From: Harmonia axyridis
Lineage: Eukaryota; Arthropoda; Insecta; Coleoptera; Coccinellidae
Assembly: GCF_914767665.1 (NCBI RefSeq)
Contig: NC_059506.1
Coordinates: 1,798,001-1,862,000 of the forward strand
Reading direction: 5' to 3'
Length of the DNA: 64,000 bases
Made by a program: the position numbers and the translations under genes
Shown here: positions 34,101 to 43,643 of the stretch, in pieces
Position numbering within the stretch: the first letter of the stretch is position 1
Layout of the letters: every line of letters begins with the position of its first letter
The notes under the pieces: generated by a model
The model's database searches: none
Seen by the model: the letters and a program-made list of their open reading frames with translations, nothing else
What the model was told of the DNA's origin: nothing

Positions 34101-37100
34101 TCTTTTTTAAGTTCCATATGAATTACAAATTCAATTCATTATCTTTATTTGACTTGTTTCTAGACATATCCAGAATGGGACGACAAGGATACCATCTTAT
34201 CTTCCTTCTTCTGGGGATACGTTGTATTTCAAATTGGAGCTGGACAGATCGCTGAGAAATATGGACCAAAATATTTCCTCATGACATCTCTTGCCATAGC
34301 ATCTTGTTTCAGTACAATAATTCCCTACATGGCAGCGCAGTTTGGTTCCACTGGAGTCATCGTCAACAGGGTTATCCAGGGGTTATGCCAGGGGTTCTTA
34401 TTTCCCTCTACCCACTGCGTGCTGAGCAAGTGGACGCCACTGGCAGAGAGGTCAAGGATTGCAGGATTCGTTTATACAGGTAAAATTCAAATAAATCTTA
34501 TATTTATATCAAAAGATAATGCTTATTAGCGCTAATTTTTAAGCTTATTAGAGCTTTGATGAGACATGAGGTGTTCAAATTAAAAAACCTCTGGATTTAG
34601 GATTCATATTAAATTTGCATGCATTTGCAATATTTCATATCAAGAAGAAGTGGAAGCAGAATATAGAAAAGCTGTTAGCATTTAATATTTGAGTGAACAC
34701 TACGTCATGACACCGTTTCCAGACTTTTGAACCACCCGGTATATGGCTCAACGTCTCTGTTTCATGGAGCAACCTGAATCTTCCATATATGTGTCGTTTG
34801 CTTATATTCGCTTGTTTTGTTCACAGCTGGTCCATTAGGAACAAGTGTTTCTATGGTGGTGACAGGTTACATTTCTGATACCTCCTTTGGTTGGCCATAT
34901 GTCTTCTACTTGTATGGTTGCCTAGGACTATTGTGGGTTCTTGCCTACACGTATTATGGGTGTAACAAGCCCTCCGAACATAAAACTATTTCAATGGAAG
35001 AGAGAAAATATATCGAGGGAAGTACTCAAGCAGTGAATGATGTAGATGTAAGAAACGTTCTCAAAGTAAAGTTTATTTTCGATAATGAGATTTTTTTAAG
35101 GTACAACTGAAAACACCATGGGGTAAAATTCTGACATCGTTGCCTTTTTGGGCGATATTGGTGTCTCATGTGGGGAACAACTGGGGATTTTGGACATTGT
35201 TGACAGAGATCCCCTCATTCATGTCTTCTGTGCTCAAGTTTGACATAAAAAGTGTAAGTATAAGACAGAACAAGGATGAAATTTCGCTAACGAAGAAATT
35301 ATTTTCAGAATAGCGAACTTTCTGCGTTGCCATATTTGGGTTATTGCATTCTTGGACTCCTCATCAGTCCTATTTCGGACATTGTAATTGGGAGAAAAAT
35401 TCTGAGTCTTGGAAGCAGCAGGAAATTCTTCAATTGCATAGGTAACCTTGATTAAATACATTTATTTTAAGATAAGGAACTCACTGATTTCACACATATA
35501 TTTTACGTTTAAAAAATCCGATTCCGTTTCCTCTGATATAATTTAATTTTTTCTGTCTAATTACCTAATGCATTTTGTGATAAACATTAGCTTTCAACGG
35601 AGCTCATATTCGTGATATGGTTTTATTAATCAAAAATTTATAGTCATCAAAGTTCAAGTATAACTGAAATAATCTCAGTTAGTTTCATAGATCATTTGAT
35701 TCTATACATAATAATCAAATTTAGATATAATGGATGATATGTTTGTTATTAAAGATAGTTAAGTTAGGTAGGACAAAGAAAATTCACAATTGAGTGACAG
35801 CCATAAACAGTTCATAGACGAAATATGGAACATCGAAGAGAGGAATGAAAACTGAAAATCCACGATAGCGAGAAATTACGAAATTTGAAGTATTATTTTG
35901 AGAATTTGAATTTGATATCAATAGAATTGAAAAAAGGAATTTGAAGTTGGAGTTAAGTTATTAACGAGTTAAAGAAGAATTTATAAAGATATTGAAAGAG
36001 TTTTGGAATTGGAATTGAAAAGGGAATTTGAAATTGGAATTGGAAAGAATTTGGAGTTGTAACGTCGAAGTAGTATTGGAATAGGATTTTCAGTTTTCAA
36101 AGAATAAAATACAGAGCTGGACTGAATTGAAAAGAGCATTTTCTTAGATAAGTGTTTTAAATTTTTTTTTGTATAATAATAAATTTCATTTCAATAGATA
36201 GATAATTAGTTAGCTCTTCCGTACTCATATGGAATTTCAAGCAGTTATTATGTTGACTGAAAAGTTCATAGGCTGACACATAAATACCTACTAGTGTAAG
36301 TCAATTTTATTTAGCCCTAAGCTTCGAAAGATACGTGTACAAATTGGACAGCTGTGAGACTATTGGCTTGTGAGTTATTGCACTTTGCGTGAAGCAACTA
36401 TTGTTAGTACGAGAAAAAAATGGCTAAAAAGGAATTTCGCGTGTTAATAAAGCATTACTTCTTGAGGAAAAATACTGTTTCAGCCACTGATTGCATGAAT
36501 TTGGCTACGAATTGTTTCTTCATCAATTGTTTTCTCCAGATCTGGATAACAGCGACTTTTTCCGTGTCTCAGACCTCAAGAGAATGCTCTCTTGAGAGAA
36601 ATTTAGCCCCTTTTGAGAGGTAAACGCCGAAACCGAAGCCTATTTTGAGGCTAAAGACAAATCGTACTCCAAAAATGATATCGAAAAATTTTATGTTCGC
36701 TAAAATCGTATTGCTCTCGAGGACAACTATAATGAATAATAAAATCAAAGTTTATCAAACATTATTTTCTTATTTTTATTTCATTTATCAGTATCAACAT
36801 ATTTCATCTATTGATCAATCGCGAAAGTAACTTACATTTAACTTTTTCTAGGTTTGATTTTGCCAGCTTTGTCCCTGATTGCCCTAGGTTACCTTCCTAC
36901 AGGACATGCACACATTGCAGTTCTATTGCTAATTTTGGCTGTCTCTACGAATGCTGGTGTTCTGGTTGGCTTCAATGTGAACCACATTGATATTTCGCCA
37001 AATTTTGCTGGCACCCTTATGGGCTTGACGAATTGTGCTGCGAACTTTGGTTCGTTCATTGGACCTTTGATGGTTAAATTCATTGTGACAGATCCAGTGA

Positions 37101-40100
37101 GTATAACTCGATGATCTAATAATATTCAGATAGCGCGTTCAGAGAGAATATTTGGCAACAATTCAAAAGTGAGACGCCTGATATTTACATCAGTTCATGT
37201 CACAACATAGTAGTTCTTGTTGATTCAACATATTGAGACAACTCTCCCTCTCCAATGTAGGAGACAATGCCCTACACGTTCTTAAAGGAGATTCAAATTT
37301 TTATTCGATCAAAAAAGAGAACAATCGGTCCAGCAGAGAATACTAACGTTACCAAACTGATATAGTATATCCAGAGTCACTTGAACTACTCCAAAAACGC
37401 TTTGCCAGATGTACCTTTGAATTGGATACCGCTAAATACTGGGGTTTATTTGAAAGTATTGCTAGGCAATAAATTCACTGTTCCCAAGGGAATTTCTGGG
37501 AACTTGGACATCCCTCGTATATCGAAATATTCGGGCTTCCTCCAAGTGACTTTGGATATATCAGTTTTTTTTCGAGGTATATAAGTTGGCATTACTGTTC
37601 AAGATGGCGACCGATTTAACAGCTGTCAAGTGATTTATTCTCAGTTTGGTTTGGCAATTCATCATGAATAGACTCACGCCTGAACAACGCTTGCAAATAG
37701 TGCAATTTTATTTCGAAAATAATGGTTCTGTGCGGAATACGTATCGCGCGAATTTTGTTTAGCGATGAAGCGCACTTTTGGTTGAATGGCTACGTCAACA
37801 AACAAAACTGCCGCATTTGGAGTGAAGCTTATCCTCAAGTGTATGTCGAAACACCGTTACATCCAGAAAAACTGACTGTTTGGTGCGCTTTATGGGCTGG
37901 TGTAATCATTGGTCCGTACTTCTTCAAAAACGATGATGGCCAGAACGTAACAGTCAATGGTGATCGGTATAGAGCCATGATTACTAACTTTTTCATTCCT
38001 GAATTGAACAAGCATGATGTCCAGGAGCTGTGGTTCCAATAAGACGGCGCAACATGTCACACAGCTCGTGCCACAATCGATTGTAATGTAAAATGTAATG
38101 TAAAAGCGAATGTGACTTATGTCCCAAATGCTCAGGCCCTCATGAAATCAAAAATTGCGATTCGAATGATATTTGCTGTGTAAATTGTAAGTTTCTTAAT
38201 TCAAGGTTCAATACAGCTCATGATATAGGTCACAGTGCTAACAGTTCTATATGTAACTATTTTCTGTCCCATATAGGTAAACTTAAGTCTAGAATAGATT
38301 ATGCAGAGTAGATCACGTGCATGTTTGAAGATAGCCCATTTTAATATTTGTTCTCTCTTTCCTAAATTAGATGAGTTTTTTGATGTTATTACTGCTGAAC
38401 GTATTGATATAATTTGTTTAACTGAAACTTGGCTGAACCAAAACATTCCGGATGAAAGCATTTTTATTTCAGGTTTTCGTGTTTTCCGTTGTGATCGTGT
38501 TGCGCGTGTTGGGGGGGGAGTTGGTTTCTATGTGAGGGACTCTCTATCATCGAGGAGTGTGTTCGTCGACTTTGACCTGCCTGATGGGGTGGAACATATT
38601 TGGATCGAGCTGAGGTTGGGCAAGGAAACTCTTCTGCTGGGATCTATTTATCGAACAGCCGCGTGTTGTATTTCAAATTTAATCCACTACTTGGATGATT
38701 TTTTATCCATGGTATCCTCAAGGTATGAGCATGTTATTGTCGCCGGGGACATAAACGAGAATCAACTGATTGTGAGTAATTTTACTGATTGCATTGAATC
38801 TTATGGTCTGAAACAACTAATAGATGAACCAACACGTATAACGGCCACATCCCATACTCTACTTGATGTGATTTGTTCTAGTAGGCCTGAACTGGTAATT
38901 GATTCTGGGGTCATTGATCATTCGATGTCTGACCATAGGGGTGTATTTTGCAAGATCAATTTAAAAAAAAAGATTAATTCGCCAAAGTTAATACGTTATC
39001 GTGATTTTCGTAATTTTGTACTTCAGGACTTTTTGTCGGACCTTTCTGGTGCATGTTTTGATGATGTTCTCTATATTGGTGATATTGATTTGAAGATCTC
39101 CAACTTTTGTCGTTGTCTTACGGAAATATTTGACCTACATGCCCCATATGTTGAATCGAGAGTTTCTAAGCCGTTTGCTCTTTGGATAACGCCAACCGTG
39201 AAAAGCATGATGAAGTTGAGGAACAGGGCCCTATCAAGATATAAGCTTACGAAAAACTTAGCTGATTACAGATATTATGCTCGTCTGCGAAATGCTGTTA
39301 CATCGGCTGTGCGAAGGGAAAAATTCAGCTTTATGTCCCAAGCCCGCTCTCAAGGTTCAAAATTTTTTTGGAAATCTTTTAAATCATTGCAGGTTGGTTC
39401 AGAGATGTCGGTGCCCGAAAACTTTGTTGATCCTCAGCAGTTTAATGATTATTTTCGTTCTGTTTTCAGCCCTCCTCATGTTTGCCCGCAGACAACTAGT
39501 CATTATTGTTCGAGTAAATTCGATCCGAATATGGAATTTTCTTTCAGACTTGCAACTATGGAGGAGGTAAGGTCTGTTATTTCAAATCTTAGTTCGAACG
39601 CATTGGGCATTAATGGTATATCTGCTAGAATGCTACAATTGTCGGTCGATGTTGTTTTGCCACACATTACGCATATAATTAATGTTTGCATTGAGTCTGG
39701 TTATTATCCGAGCGTCTGGAAGTGCTCTATTGTGAATCCTCTACCCAAGATTCCTGATCCTAAAGATTTGTCCGATTTTAGACCTATAAGTATATTACCA
39801 GCCATGTCGAAGATTCTCGAGAAAGTACTCTTCATTCAGATTTATGACTATGTTTCCGAGAGTGGAATTCTTACTGCTCACCAGTCAGGTTTCAGAAGGG
39901 GTTATAGCACTACCACTCTTCTTTTAAATGTAGCTGATGACATCCTGCGTTCTTTGGATAGTGGGCATGCTTCATTTCTTACCTTGTTAGATTTCGCAAA
40001 GGCGTTCGATACCCTAGACCATGAGTTGCTCTGTGCTAAATTGGGTTATTTCGGATTTGATGAATCTTCTTTGAGATTTTTTAAGTCTTATCTATTTGGT

Positions 40101-42458
40101 AGATATCAGTGCGTTAAATTGCGTGATGCATTTTCGGAGTACTGTCTGATAACTTCGGGTGTTCCTCAGGGTTCCATTCTTGGCCCTCTGTTATTCCTTA
40201 TATATATAGCTGATATGTATAAAGTTGTTAAGTTTGTTGACATTTATTTTTATTGTGATGACACTCAGGTTCACCTTTCTTTCCTCCCCTCCTCTATTTC
40301 TATGGCTGTTGAACGGTTAAATGAAGATCTCTCCAGAATTGAGCAATATTGCAGGATGAACAATCTGAGAATTAACGTGAAAAAATGTTTCTATATACCC
40401 TTCTTTCCAAGAACGTTTCATGCTGAGGTTGACGTTAAGATAGGTGTGGAGAAGATTCCATCCTCCTCCTGCTGCAGGAACTTAGGAATTTTTTTCGATT
40501 GTCGACTGAGATTCAAGGAGCATGTCTCGATGTTGTTGAGAAATTCTTTTCTGGCACTACGTTATTTGTATCGCCAGAGACAGTTTTTAGATTTCCATTC
40601 ACGTAAGTATCTCTGCGAAACACTCGTGCTGTCCAAGCTGAGCTATGGATTGCCAGTTTTTTATCCTTGTCTAGACTCTGTCGAGAGATATAGGTTACAA
40701 AAAGTGCAGAATTCGTGCTGCCGCTACGTTTTAGGTTTGAGAAAGTACGATAGGGGGATCAGTAATGGAATAAATGGGTTAACGTGGCTCAGGGTCGAAA
40801 ATATTTTTCGGCTTCATATGAGTATTTTAGTACATCGAATTTTGAGAACGGGTATTCCTCCTTATTTGAAAGCCAGGTTGGTCTACAGACGAGATGTTCA
40901 CCGTGTTGCTTTAAGACATGGGCAGAGGCTCATGCTGCCTCGATTTGGTTCAGCCATGTTTCAGCGCTCTTTCACCTTTAATGCGGTGAAGTTGCATAAT
41001 GAAATGCTGATTTCATGTAGGGGTTCTTCTTTGAACTCTTTGAGAAGAGAATTGAAGAATACATTGTTTTTGAGCCAGTTATAGTTTTTGTAAATTATGT
41101 TCATTTTTGGAAATATTTCAGTTGAATATTGATAGGGTTCATTTATGTTTTTTTCCTTTTATTGATTTTTTTGTTTTGTTTTTTCTTTATTTGTATTTTG
41201 TCGGGGGTTGAGTGGAGTAGCCTTGGCTAGACTTCGCCCCTGAAAATTGCCAAATAAAGACTCTATTATTATTTATTGAAAGACACGTTTGGTGACCGCC
41301 TAATTTCACGTTTTGGACCTGTGAATTGGCCTCCAAGATCTTGTGATTTAACACCGCTAGACTACTTTCTGTGGGGCTATGTAAAGTCATTGGTCTATGC
41401 GGATAAGTCACAAACCCTTGACCATTTGGAAGACAACATTGGCCGTGTTATTGCCGACATACGGCCACAAATGTTGGAAAATGTCATCGAAAATTGGACT
41501 ACATCCGAGCCAGCCGTCGACTAAACGAATTTCCAACCGAATTTTTGAAAAAAAAAACTGTCCAATAAAAACTCCAAACCACAGAGCGCACCATACAGTG
41601 AAACATACATGTAAAGCATTTCAACATGTGAAGGCTTCCCAACAATCTGTCTAGGATTTCCAGAAATTAAATTGCGTAAAATAAAGATAAGAAAAAATAA
41701 GATTTTTTCAGAAGACCCAACGGGTTGGTTCTTGAATGAGTTGAGAGAATCAACTGCGATGAAAATGGTCTGCTGGCTTCAATTGTTCCACCTTGCAAAG
41801 CTTTAAAGCCAAATCCTTACGCAGAATTCGCCTTGTGGTTGTTGTTGATAACTTCAATTGTTGAGAACGTCGAGGAATTGACAAATTCGGATTTTTTTGA
41901 AAACTGTGTCTCTCGGCTGAGATTTTTTGCCCTCAAAATAACTGGTCGGACATGTGTTGGTGTTGGCACATTAAGAACCGAGCCTATCAACTCAAATTTA
42001 TTGACCAAATTCTTAATAGCGGTCTCAGAGGTACGATTCAGTGTACTATTTCGTATAGCAGTCCCATCAGAGTCAACAAAAAATTTTCTGTCACACTGGA
42101 CCTGTTATTTTTTAATTTCAACTCTCACATACCATTCCCGTGAAGATCTTATAAGGCTGAGCAGGAGCAAATAACTAATCTTCTAATTCTGTTTTTAGAA
42201 AGATGAGTATTTATGGAGAATAGTATTCATGATATCAGCTGGATTTTACATAGCAAGTGCTATATTTTTCGTCATTTTTGGTTCAGGAGAAAGACAAGAA
42301 TGGAACGAACAACAGGTTTCAATAGAAGGTAATTTTTTGTTCGAATTTGTATTGTTGAACGTTGATGTAAATCTTCAACTAAACTAATTTTTTTTTTCAA
42401 AGGTGAGATCAACTATGGCAGTACAGCAGACACAAAGGAAAGAAAACTCAGTGCTTGA
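31047..42458 (+). CDS. SLC17-type (sialin / phosphate cotransporter-like) transporter gene B
   Basis: Eight exons join without frameshift: 31047-31177, 34164-34479, 34827-35047, 35101-35253, 35309-35441, 36852-37096, 42199-42328 and 42403-42458. From ATG 31049 this gives 460 aa, a little below the usual SLC17 length of about 480-500. Signatures in order are RANMSVGIVAM in helix 1; ILSSFFWGY with a Gly-rich loop; NRVIQGLCQGFLFPSTH with the conserved Arg; NNWGFWTLLTEIPSFM; ALPYL; and NHIDISPNFAGTLMG. The product should be a 12-helix membrane anion or organic-anion carrier. The ATG begins right at helix 1, and the two bases before it after the acceptor would fit a phase-1 leader exon, so an upstream coding exon is possible. 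Introns carry most of the local transposons, including the mariner/LINE nest in the 5.1 kb intron 37097-42198. Confidence 0.9.
31630..32040. repeat. Palindromic repeat with a smaller palindrome nested inside
   Basis: The outer arms are imperfect inverted copies: about 31640-31712 (ending ACTAGAAGAACG) and about 31960-32035 (starting CGTTCTTCTAGT). Between them is the inner element 31726-31909. The outer element lies in gene B intron 1 and has no coding capacity. Confidence 0.65.
31726..31909. mobile_element. 184-bp MITE with CTGGGTGTTC ends
   Basis: It begins CTGGGTGTTCAAAATGAGAC and ends GTCTCATTTTGAACACCCAG, a perfect 20-bp inverted terminal repeat. A TA lies directly on the left and one base away on the right. 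Confidence 0.8.
32041..34163. other. Gene B intron 1, remaining part
   Basis: Besides the inverted copy of the dispersed repeat (33424-33727) I see only AT-rich intron sequence. A frame at 33863-34255 runs into exon 2 in the wrong phase and is not a gene. Confidence 0.5.
33424..33727 (-). repeat. Inverted copy of the dispersed repeat of 14861-15690
   Basis: It reads as the reverse complement of about 15140-15440: the ends TTGATGAATTGACAGATAAA, ACTCGCCACTTCGTGGCTCG and ACAAGTGCAGAAGGCATTGA are all shared. The hairpin ACTCGCCAC / GTGGCTCGT is retained. The GC-rich 14877-14969 hairpins are not part of this copy. Confidence 0.8.
34164..34479 (+). CDS. Gene B exon 2: helices 2-4
   Basis: Acceptor TTTCTAG, donor ACAG|GTAAAA; 316 nt, phase 0 in and phase 1 out. 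It starts TYPEWDDKDTILSSFFWGY, followed by the loop QIAEKYGPKYF and the R-x-x-x-G-x-x-Q-G helix. Confidence 0.92.
34827..35047 (+). CDS. Gene B exon 3: helices 5-6 and central loop
   Basis: Acceptor TTCACAG, donor GAT|GTAAGA; 221 nt, phase 1 to 0. It encodes GPLGTSVSMVVTGYI, a GWPYVFYLYG helix and the hydrophilic loop with MEERKYIEGS, a usual SLC17 central-loop pattern. Confidence 0.9.
35101..35253 (+). CDS. Gene B exon 4: helix 7
   Basis: It lies between a 53-bp and a 55-bp intron. 153 nt, phase 0 on both sides. It encodes TPWGKILTSLPFWAI and NNWGFWTLLTEIPSFM, the family helix-7 block. The donor is AGT|GTAAGT. Confidence 0.9.
35309..35441 (+). CDS. Gene B exon 5: helix 8
   Basis: Acceptor ATTTTCAG, donor ATAG|GTAACC; 133 nt, phase 0 to 1. 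It begins NSELSALPYLGY and ends SSRKFFNCIG, both conserved positions of SLC17 proteins. Confidence 0.9.
35442..36851. other. Gene B intron 5, with a purine-rich tract
   Basis: About 35920-36100 is strongly purine-rich with loose repeats of GGAATT and GAATTGAA. The remainder is AT-rich. No exon is supported between 35441 and 36852: phase 1 joins phase 1 directly. Confidence 0.6.
36852..37096 (+). CDS. Gene B exon 6: helices 9-11
   Basis: Acceptor TTTTTCTAG, donor CCA|GTGAGT; 245 nt, phase 1 to 0. It contains NHIDISPNFAGTLMGLTNC and ends FIVTDP. It is the homologue of the gene A exon 1061-1302. Confidence 0.92.
37366..37560 (+). repeat. Short MITE with TATATCCA ends, copy 2
   Basis: It starts TATATCCAGAGTCACTTG and ends CAAGTGACTTTGGATATA. 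It is the inverted partner of 8259-8451. Its right end directly abuts the 5' end of the mariner at 37563, whose outermost bases (the GGGTG tip) are missing. Confidence 0.72.
38099..38311 (+). pseudogene. C-terminal remnant of LINE ORF1 with zinc-knuckle cysteines
   Basis: 71 codons open from after a TAA at 38096-38098 to TAG at 38309-38311. It carries a cysteine/histidine pattern (CDLCPKCSGPH, NCDSNDICCVNC, then AHDIGHSA) resembling the double zinc-knuckle end of gag-like ORF1 proteins. It overlaps the ORF2 ATG by 11 nt (ATGCAGAGTAG), which shows the normal ORF1/ORF2 junction of this element and proves the copy was truncated within ORF1. Confidence 0.72.
38301..41084 (+). CDS. LINE ORF2: APE endonuclease and reverse transcriptase (YCDD variant)
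   Basis: 927 aa, no stops. The endonuclease occupies residues about 10-220: HFNICSLFPK, ICLTETWLN, GGGVGFYVRD, VIVAGDIN and MSDHRG. The RT occupies about 470-760: DFRPISILPAMSKILEK, HQSGFRRGYST, LLDFAKAFDTLDH, GVPQGSILGPLLFLIYI. The catalytic box reads YCDD where LINEs have YADD; both Asp are kept. No RNase H. The start ATG overlaps the ORF1 stop. The frame is open, but the missing ORF1 makes the copy non-autonomous. Confidence 0.9.
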   Translation: MQSRSRACLKIAHFNICSLFPKLDEFFDVITAERIDIICLTETWLNQNIPDESIFISGFRVFRCDRVARVGGGVGFYVRDSLSSRSVFVDFDLPDGVEHIWIELRLGKETLLLGSIYRTAACCISNLIHYLDDFLSMVSSRYEHVIVAGDINENQLIVSNFTDCIESYGLKQLIDEPTRITATSHTLLDVICSSRPELVIDSGVIDHSMSDHRGVFCKINLKKKINSPKLIRYRDFRNFVLQDFLSDLSGACFDDVLYIGDIDLKISNFCRCLTEIFDLHAPYVESRVSKPFALWITPTVKSMMKLRNRALSRYKLTKNLADYRYYARLRNAVTSAVRREKFSFMSQARSQGSKFFWKSFKSLQVGSEMSVPENFVDPQQFNDYFRSVFSPPHVCPQTTSHYCSSKFDPNMEFSFRLATMEEVRSVISNLSSNALGINGISARMLQLSVDVVLPHITHIINVCIESGYYPSVWKCSIVNPLPKIPDPKDLSDFRPISILPAMSKILEKVLFIQIYDYVSESGILTAHQSGFRRGYSTTTLLLNVADDILRSLDSGHASFLTLLDFAKAFDTLDHELLCAKLGYFGFDESSLRFFKSYLFGRYQCVKLRDAFSEYCLITSGVPQGSILGPLLFLIYIADMYKVVKFVDIYFYCDDTQVHLSFLPSSISMAVERLNEDLSRIEQYCRMNNLRINVKKCFYIPFFPRTFHAEVDVKIGVEKIPSSSCCRNLGIFFDCRLRFKEHVSMLLRNSFLALRYLYRQRQFLDFHSRKYLCETLVLSKLSYGLPVFYPCLDSVERYRLQKVQNSCCRYVLGLRKYDRGISNGINGLTWLRVENIFRLHMSILVHRILRTGIPPYLKARLVYRRDVHRVALRHGQRLMLPRFGSAMFQRSFTFNAVKLHNEMLISCRGSSLNSLRRELKNTLFLSQL
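41523..42198. other. Gene B intron 6, downstream of the nest
   Basis: No repeat or exon is recognised. A 113-codon frame at 41833-42174 has no family resemblance and stops just before the real acceptor. Confidence 0.5.
42199..42328 (+). CDS. Gene B exon 7: last helix
   Basis: Acceptor GTTTTTAG, donor GAAG|GTAATT; 130 nt, phase 0 to 1. It reads KDEYLWRIVFMISAGFY, the typical last helix, and then a polar tail. It follows a 5.1 kb intron containing the transposon nest. Confidence 0.9.
42403..42458 (+). CDS. Gene B terminal coding exon
   Basis: The acceptor TTTTCAAAG ends at 42402. It encodes GEINYGSTADTKERKLSA and the stop TGA at 42456-42458. Unlike gene A, the tail has no dileucine motif. The intron before it is 74 bp. 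Confidence 0.88.
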
Positions 42459-42818
42459 ATCACAATGTATTGTGTGTTCTTTTATTTATTTCATATTGAA
42501 ATGTTCATCAACCTATCTGTGATAATTTTATTAGAGTATGCAAAGAATCCCCTGTGAATTTTAATCCCCTCCCAATATTTTCCAAGAACGACATTAATTA
42601 TTTTGTATTGTTTACAACGAATGCCAGGATGAAATAACAATTTTCATATCAATTATCGCATCTTGAACTCTCAGCCTCGTAATCTATAAAAACTAAATAT
42701 CCCAAAAATGGCAAAATCTTCAAGGTTTCAAGTTTGACCGATTGAATATCTACTAATGTCAGATCTCTTATGGTGTTTTTTATCAGGACTTGAAATACCT
42801 ACCTGGAATAATGATTTG

Positions 42819-42824
42819 AATAAA
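42819..42824 (+). terminator. Candidate polyadenylation signal of gene B
   Basis: AATAAA, 360 bp after the stop codon. It is the first canonical hexamer I find downstream. Confidence 0.4.
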
Positions 42825-43541
42825 AAAAAGGAAGTTGCACTAATGAGGAATATGTACCTAATCAAAATGATATTTGGAGCTTAAGGTTATTATTTTTATT
42901 TATTCACTCAGATAAAAGTAAATGAAGGAAATTTCTATGCGATGCAAAAATTTTTAGGTTGTTAAAACAATCGATTCAACCAGGTTAGATCGCGATCTAT
43001 TTGATAATCTTCAGTTCGATCTGACTAGAAACTTCTCGCTTTATTTAAGTTTTTTGAGCTCATCTGTTTCTGCTTTCGATATAAAGTGTGTGTTGCTGAG
43101 CTGGTTTCTTTGAGTTTTATTCTACGACGAAGTTCATCATAATGTGGACAGCAAGATGGAAGGTGTTCTTCATATGTATTAAAAAATAATTTTTTAGATA
43201 ATTTTGATTAAATTTGAAATTATCTTAGTGGGTAAATAACCATGGTGATCACTTCAACATAATAAATTCAAAACCCTATATTTTGAAAGCGGCTCATTCT
43301 ATCGGAAAAACACAACATACATTTTTTACGTGAATTTCATAGGATATTTGGAAAAAAACTCAAAATTTTTCTGCGATGTCAACAAAATGGTAAACGGGAG
43401 TTTTATGTATTACTCTTTTTTTTTTTTTGAGAAAACAACCCTCAAAACTTTTTTGTTGTGAAGAAAATATTGTCAGCAAAAAATTTGTCCTGAAAATTTG
43501 TTATATGACTTAATTTCTACTGAAATCAATCGAAGCATACA
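42825..43541. other. Intergenic, nothing recognised
   Basis: AT-rich DNA between gene B and the Penelope-like element. Confidence 0.5.
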
Positions 43542-43561
43542 AATTTGAAATAGAAAGGATA
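43542..43561 (+). repeat. 20-bp inverted flank of the Penelope-like element, left
   Basis: AATTTGAAATAGAAAGGATA, the exact reverse complement of 45026-45045. Confidence 0.85.
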
Positions 43562-43615
43562 TCGGGTGTGTAGTCAAACTTGAACAATTTTATCTCTTTA
43601 TTGCTTCAGCCAAGC

Positions 43616-43643
43616 TTTCGGACAATAACTTGTCCTTCTTCAG
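43616..43643 (-). ncRNA. Hammerhead-ribozyme-like motif of the Penelope-like element
   Basis: On the minus strand: CTGAAGA, one A, the stem GGACAA / TTGTCC with loop GTTA, then GAAA and GCTTGGC. This fits the hammerhead core CUGANGA-stem II-GAAA, and hammerhead motifs are known in Penelope-like elements. The nucleotide expected as H at the cleavage site would be G if stem III is GC-UUG-GC, so this copy is probably not active. Confidence 0.45.

Larger units (their letters stand above)
38083..41270 (+). mobile_element. 5'-truncated jockey/CR1-superfamily LINE inserted in the mariner
   Basis: A 3.19 kb insertion. It starts inside the 3' end of ORF1, carries a complete ORF2, and ends with AATAAA (41253-41258) and a short (ATT)n tail. 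The duplicated ATT at the joins is very short, as is usual for CR1-like LINEs, which often leave little or no target duplication. It must be younger than the mariner it splits. Confidence 0.88.
37563..41522 (+). mobile_element. DD41D mariner copy 3, split by a LINE
   Basis: The mariner sequence occupies 37563-38082 and 41271-41522. The left part runs from the 5' tip through FQ*DGATCH to the ATCGATT of the DLL segment; the right part resumes at ATTTATTGAAAGAC. ATT is present at both joins. The 3' tip is missing after CCAGCCGTCGA. This copy also lacks the central region, but its junction (CGCGC then GAATTTTGTTTAGCG) is about 16 bases shorter than in the other copies. One premature TAA replaces the Gln before the second catalytic Asp. 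Confidence 0.87.

Noticed and set aside
33863..34255. 130-codon frame running into gene B exon 2
   Set aside because: It reads exon 2 in the wrong frame; the true exon starts at 34164 after TTTCTAG.
35066..35100. Alternative donor GTAAAG for gene B exon 3
   Set aside because: It would leave a 35-bp intron, too short; the GTAAGA donor at 35048 gives 53 bp and keeps the frame.
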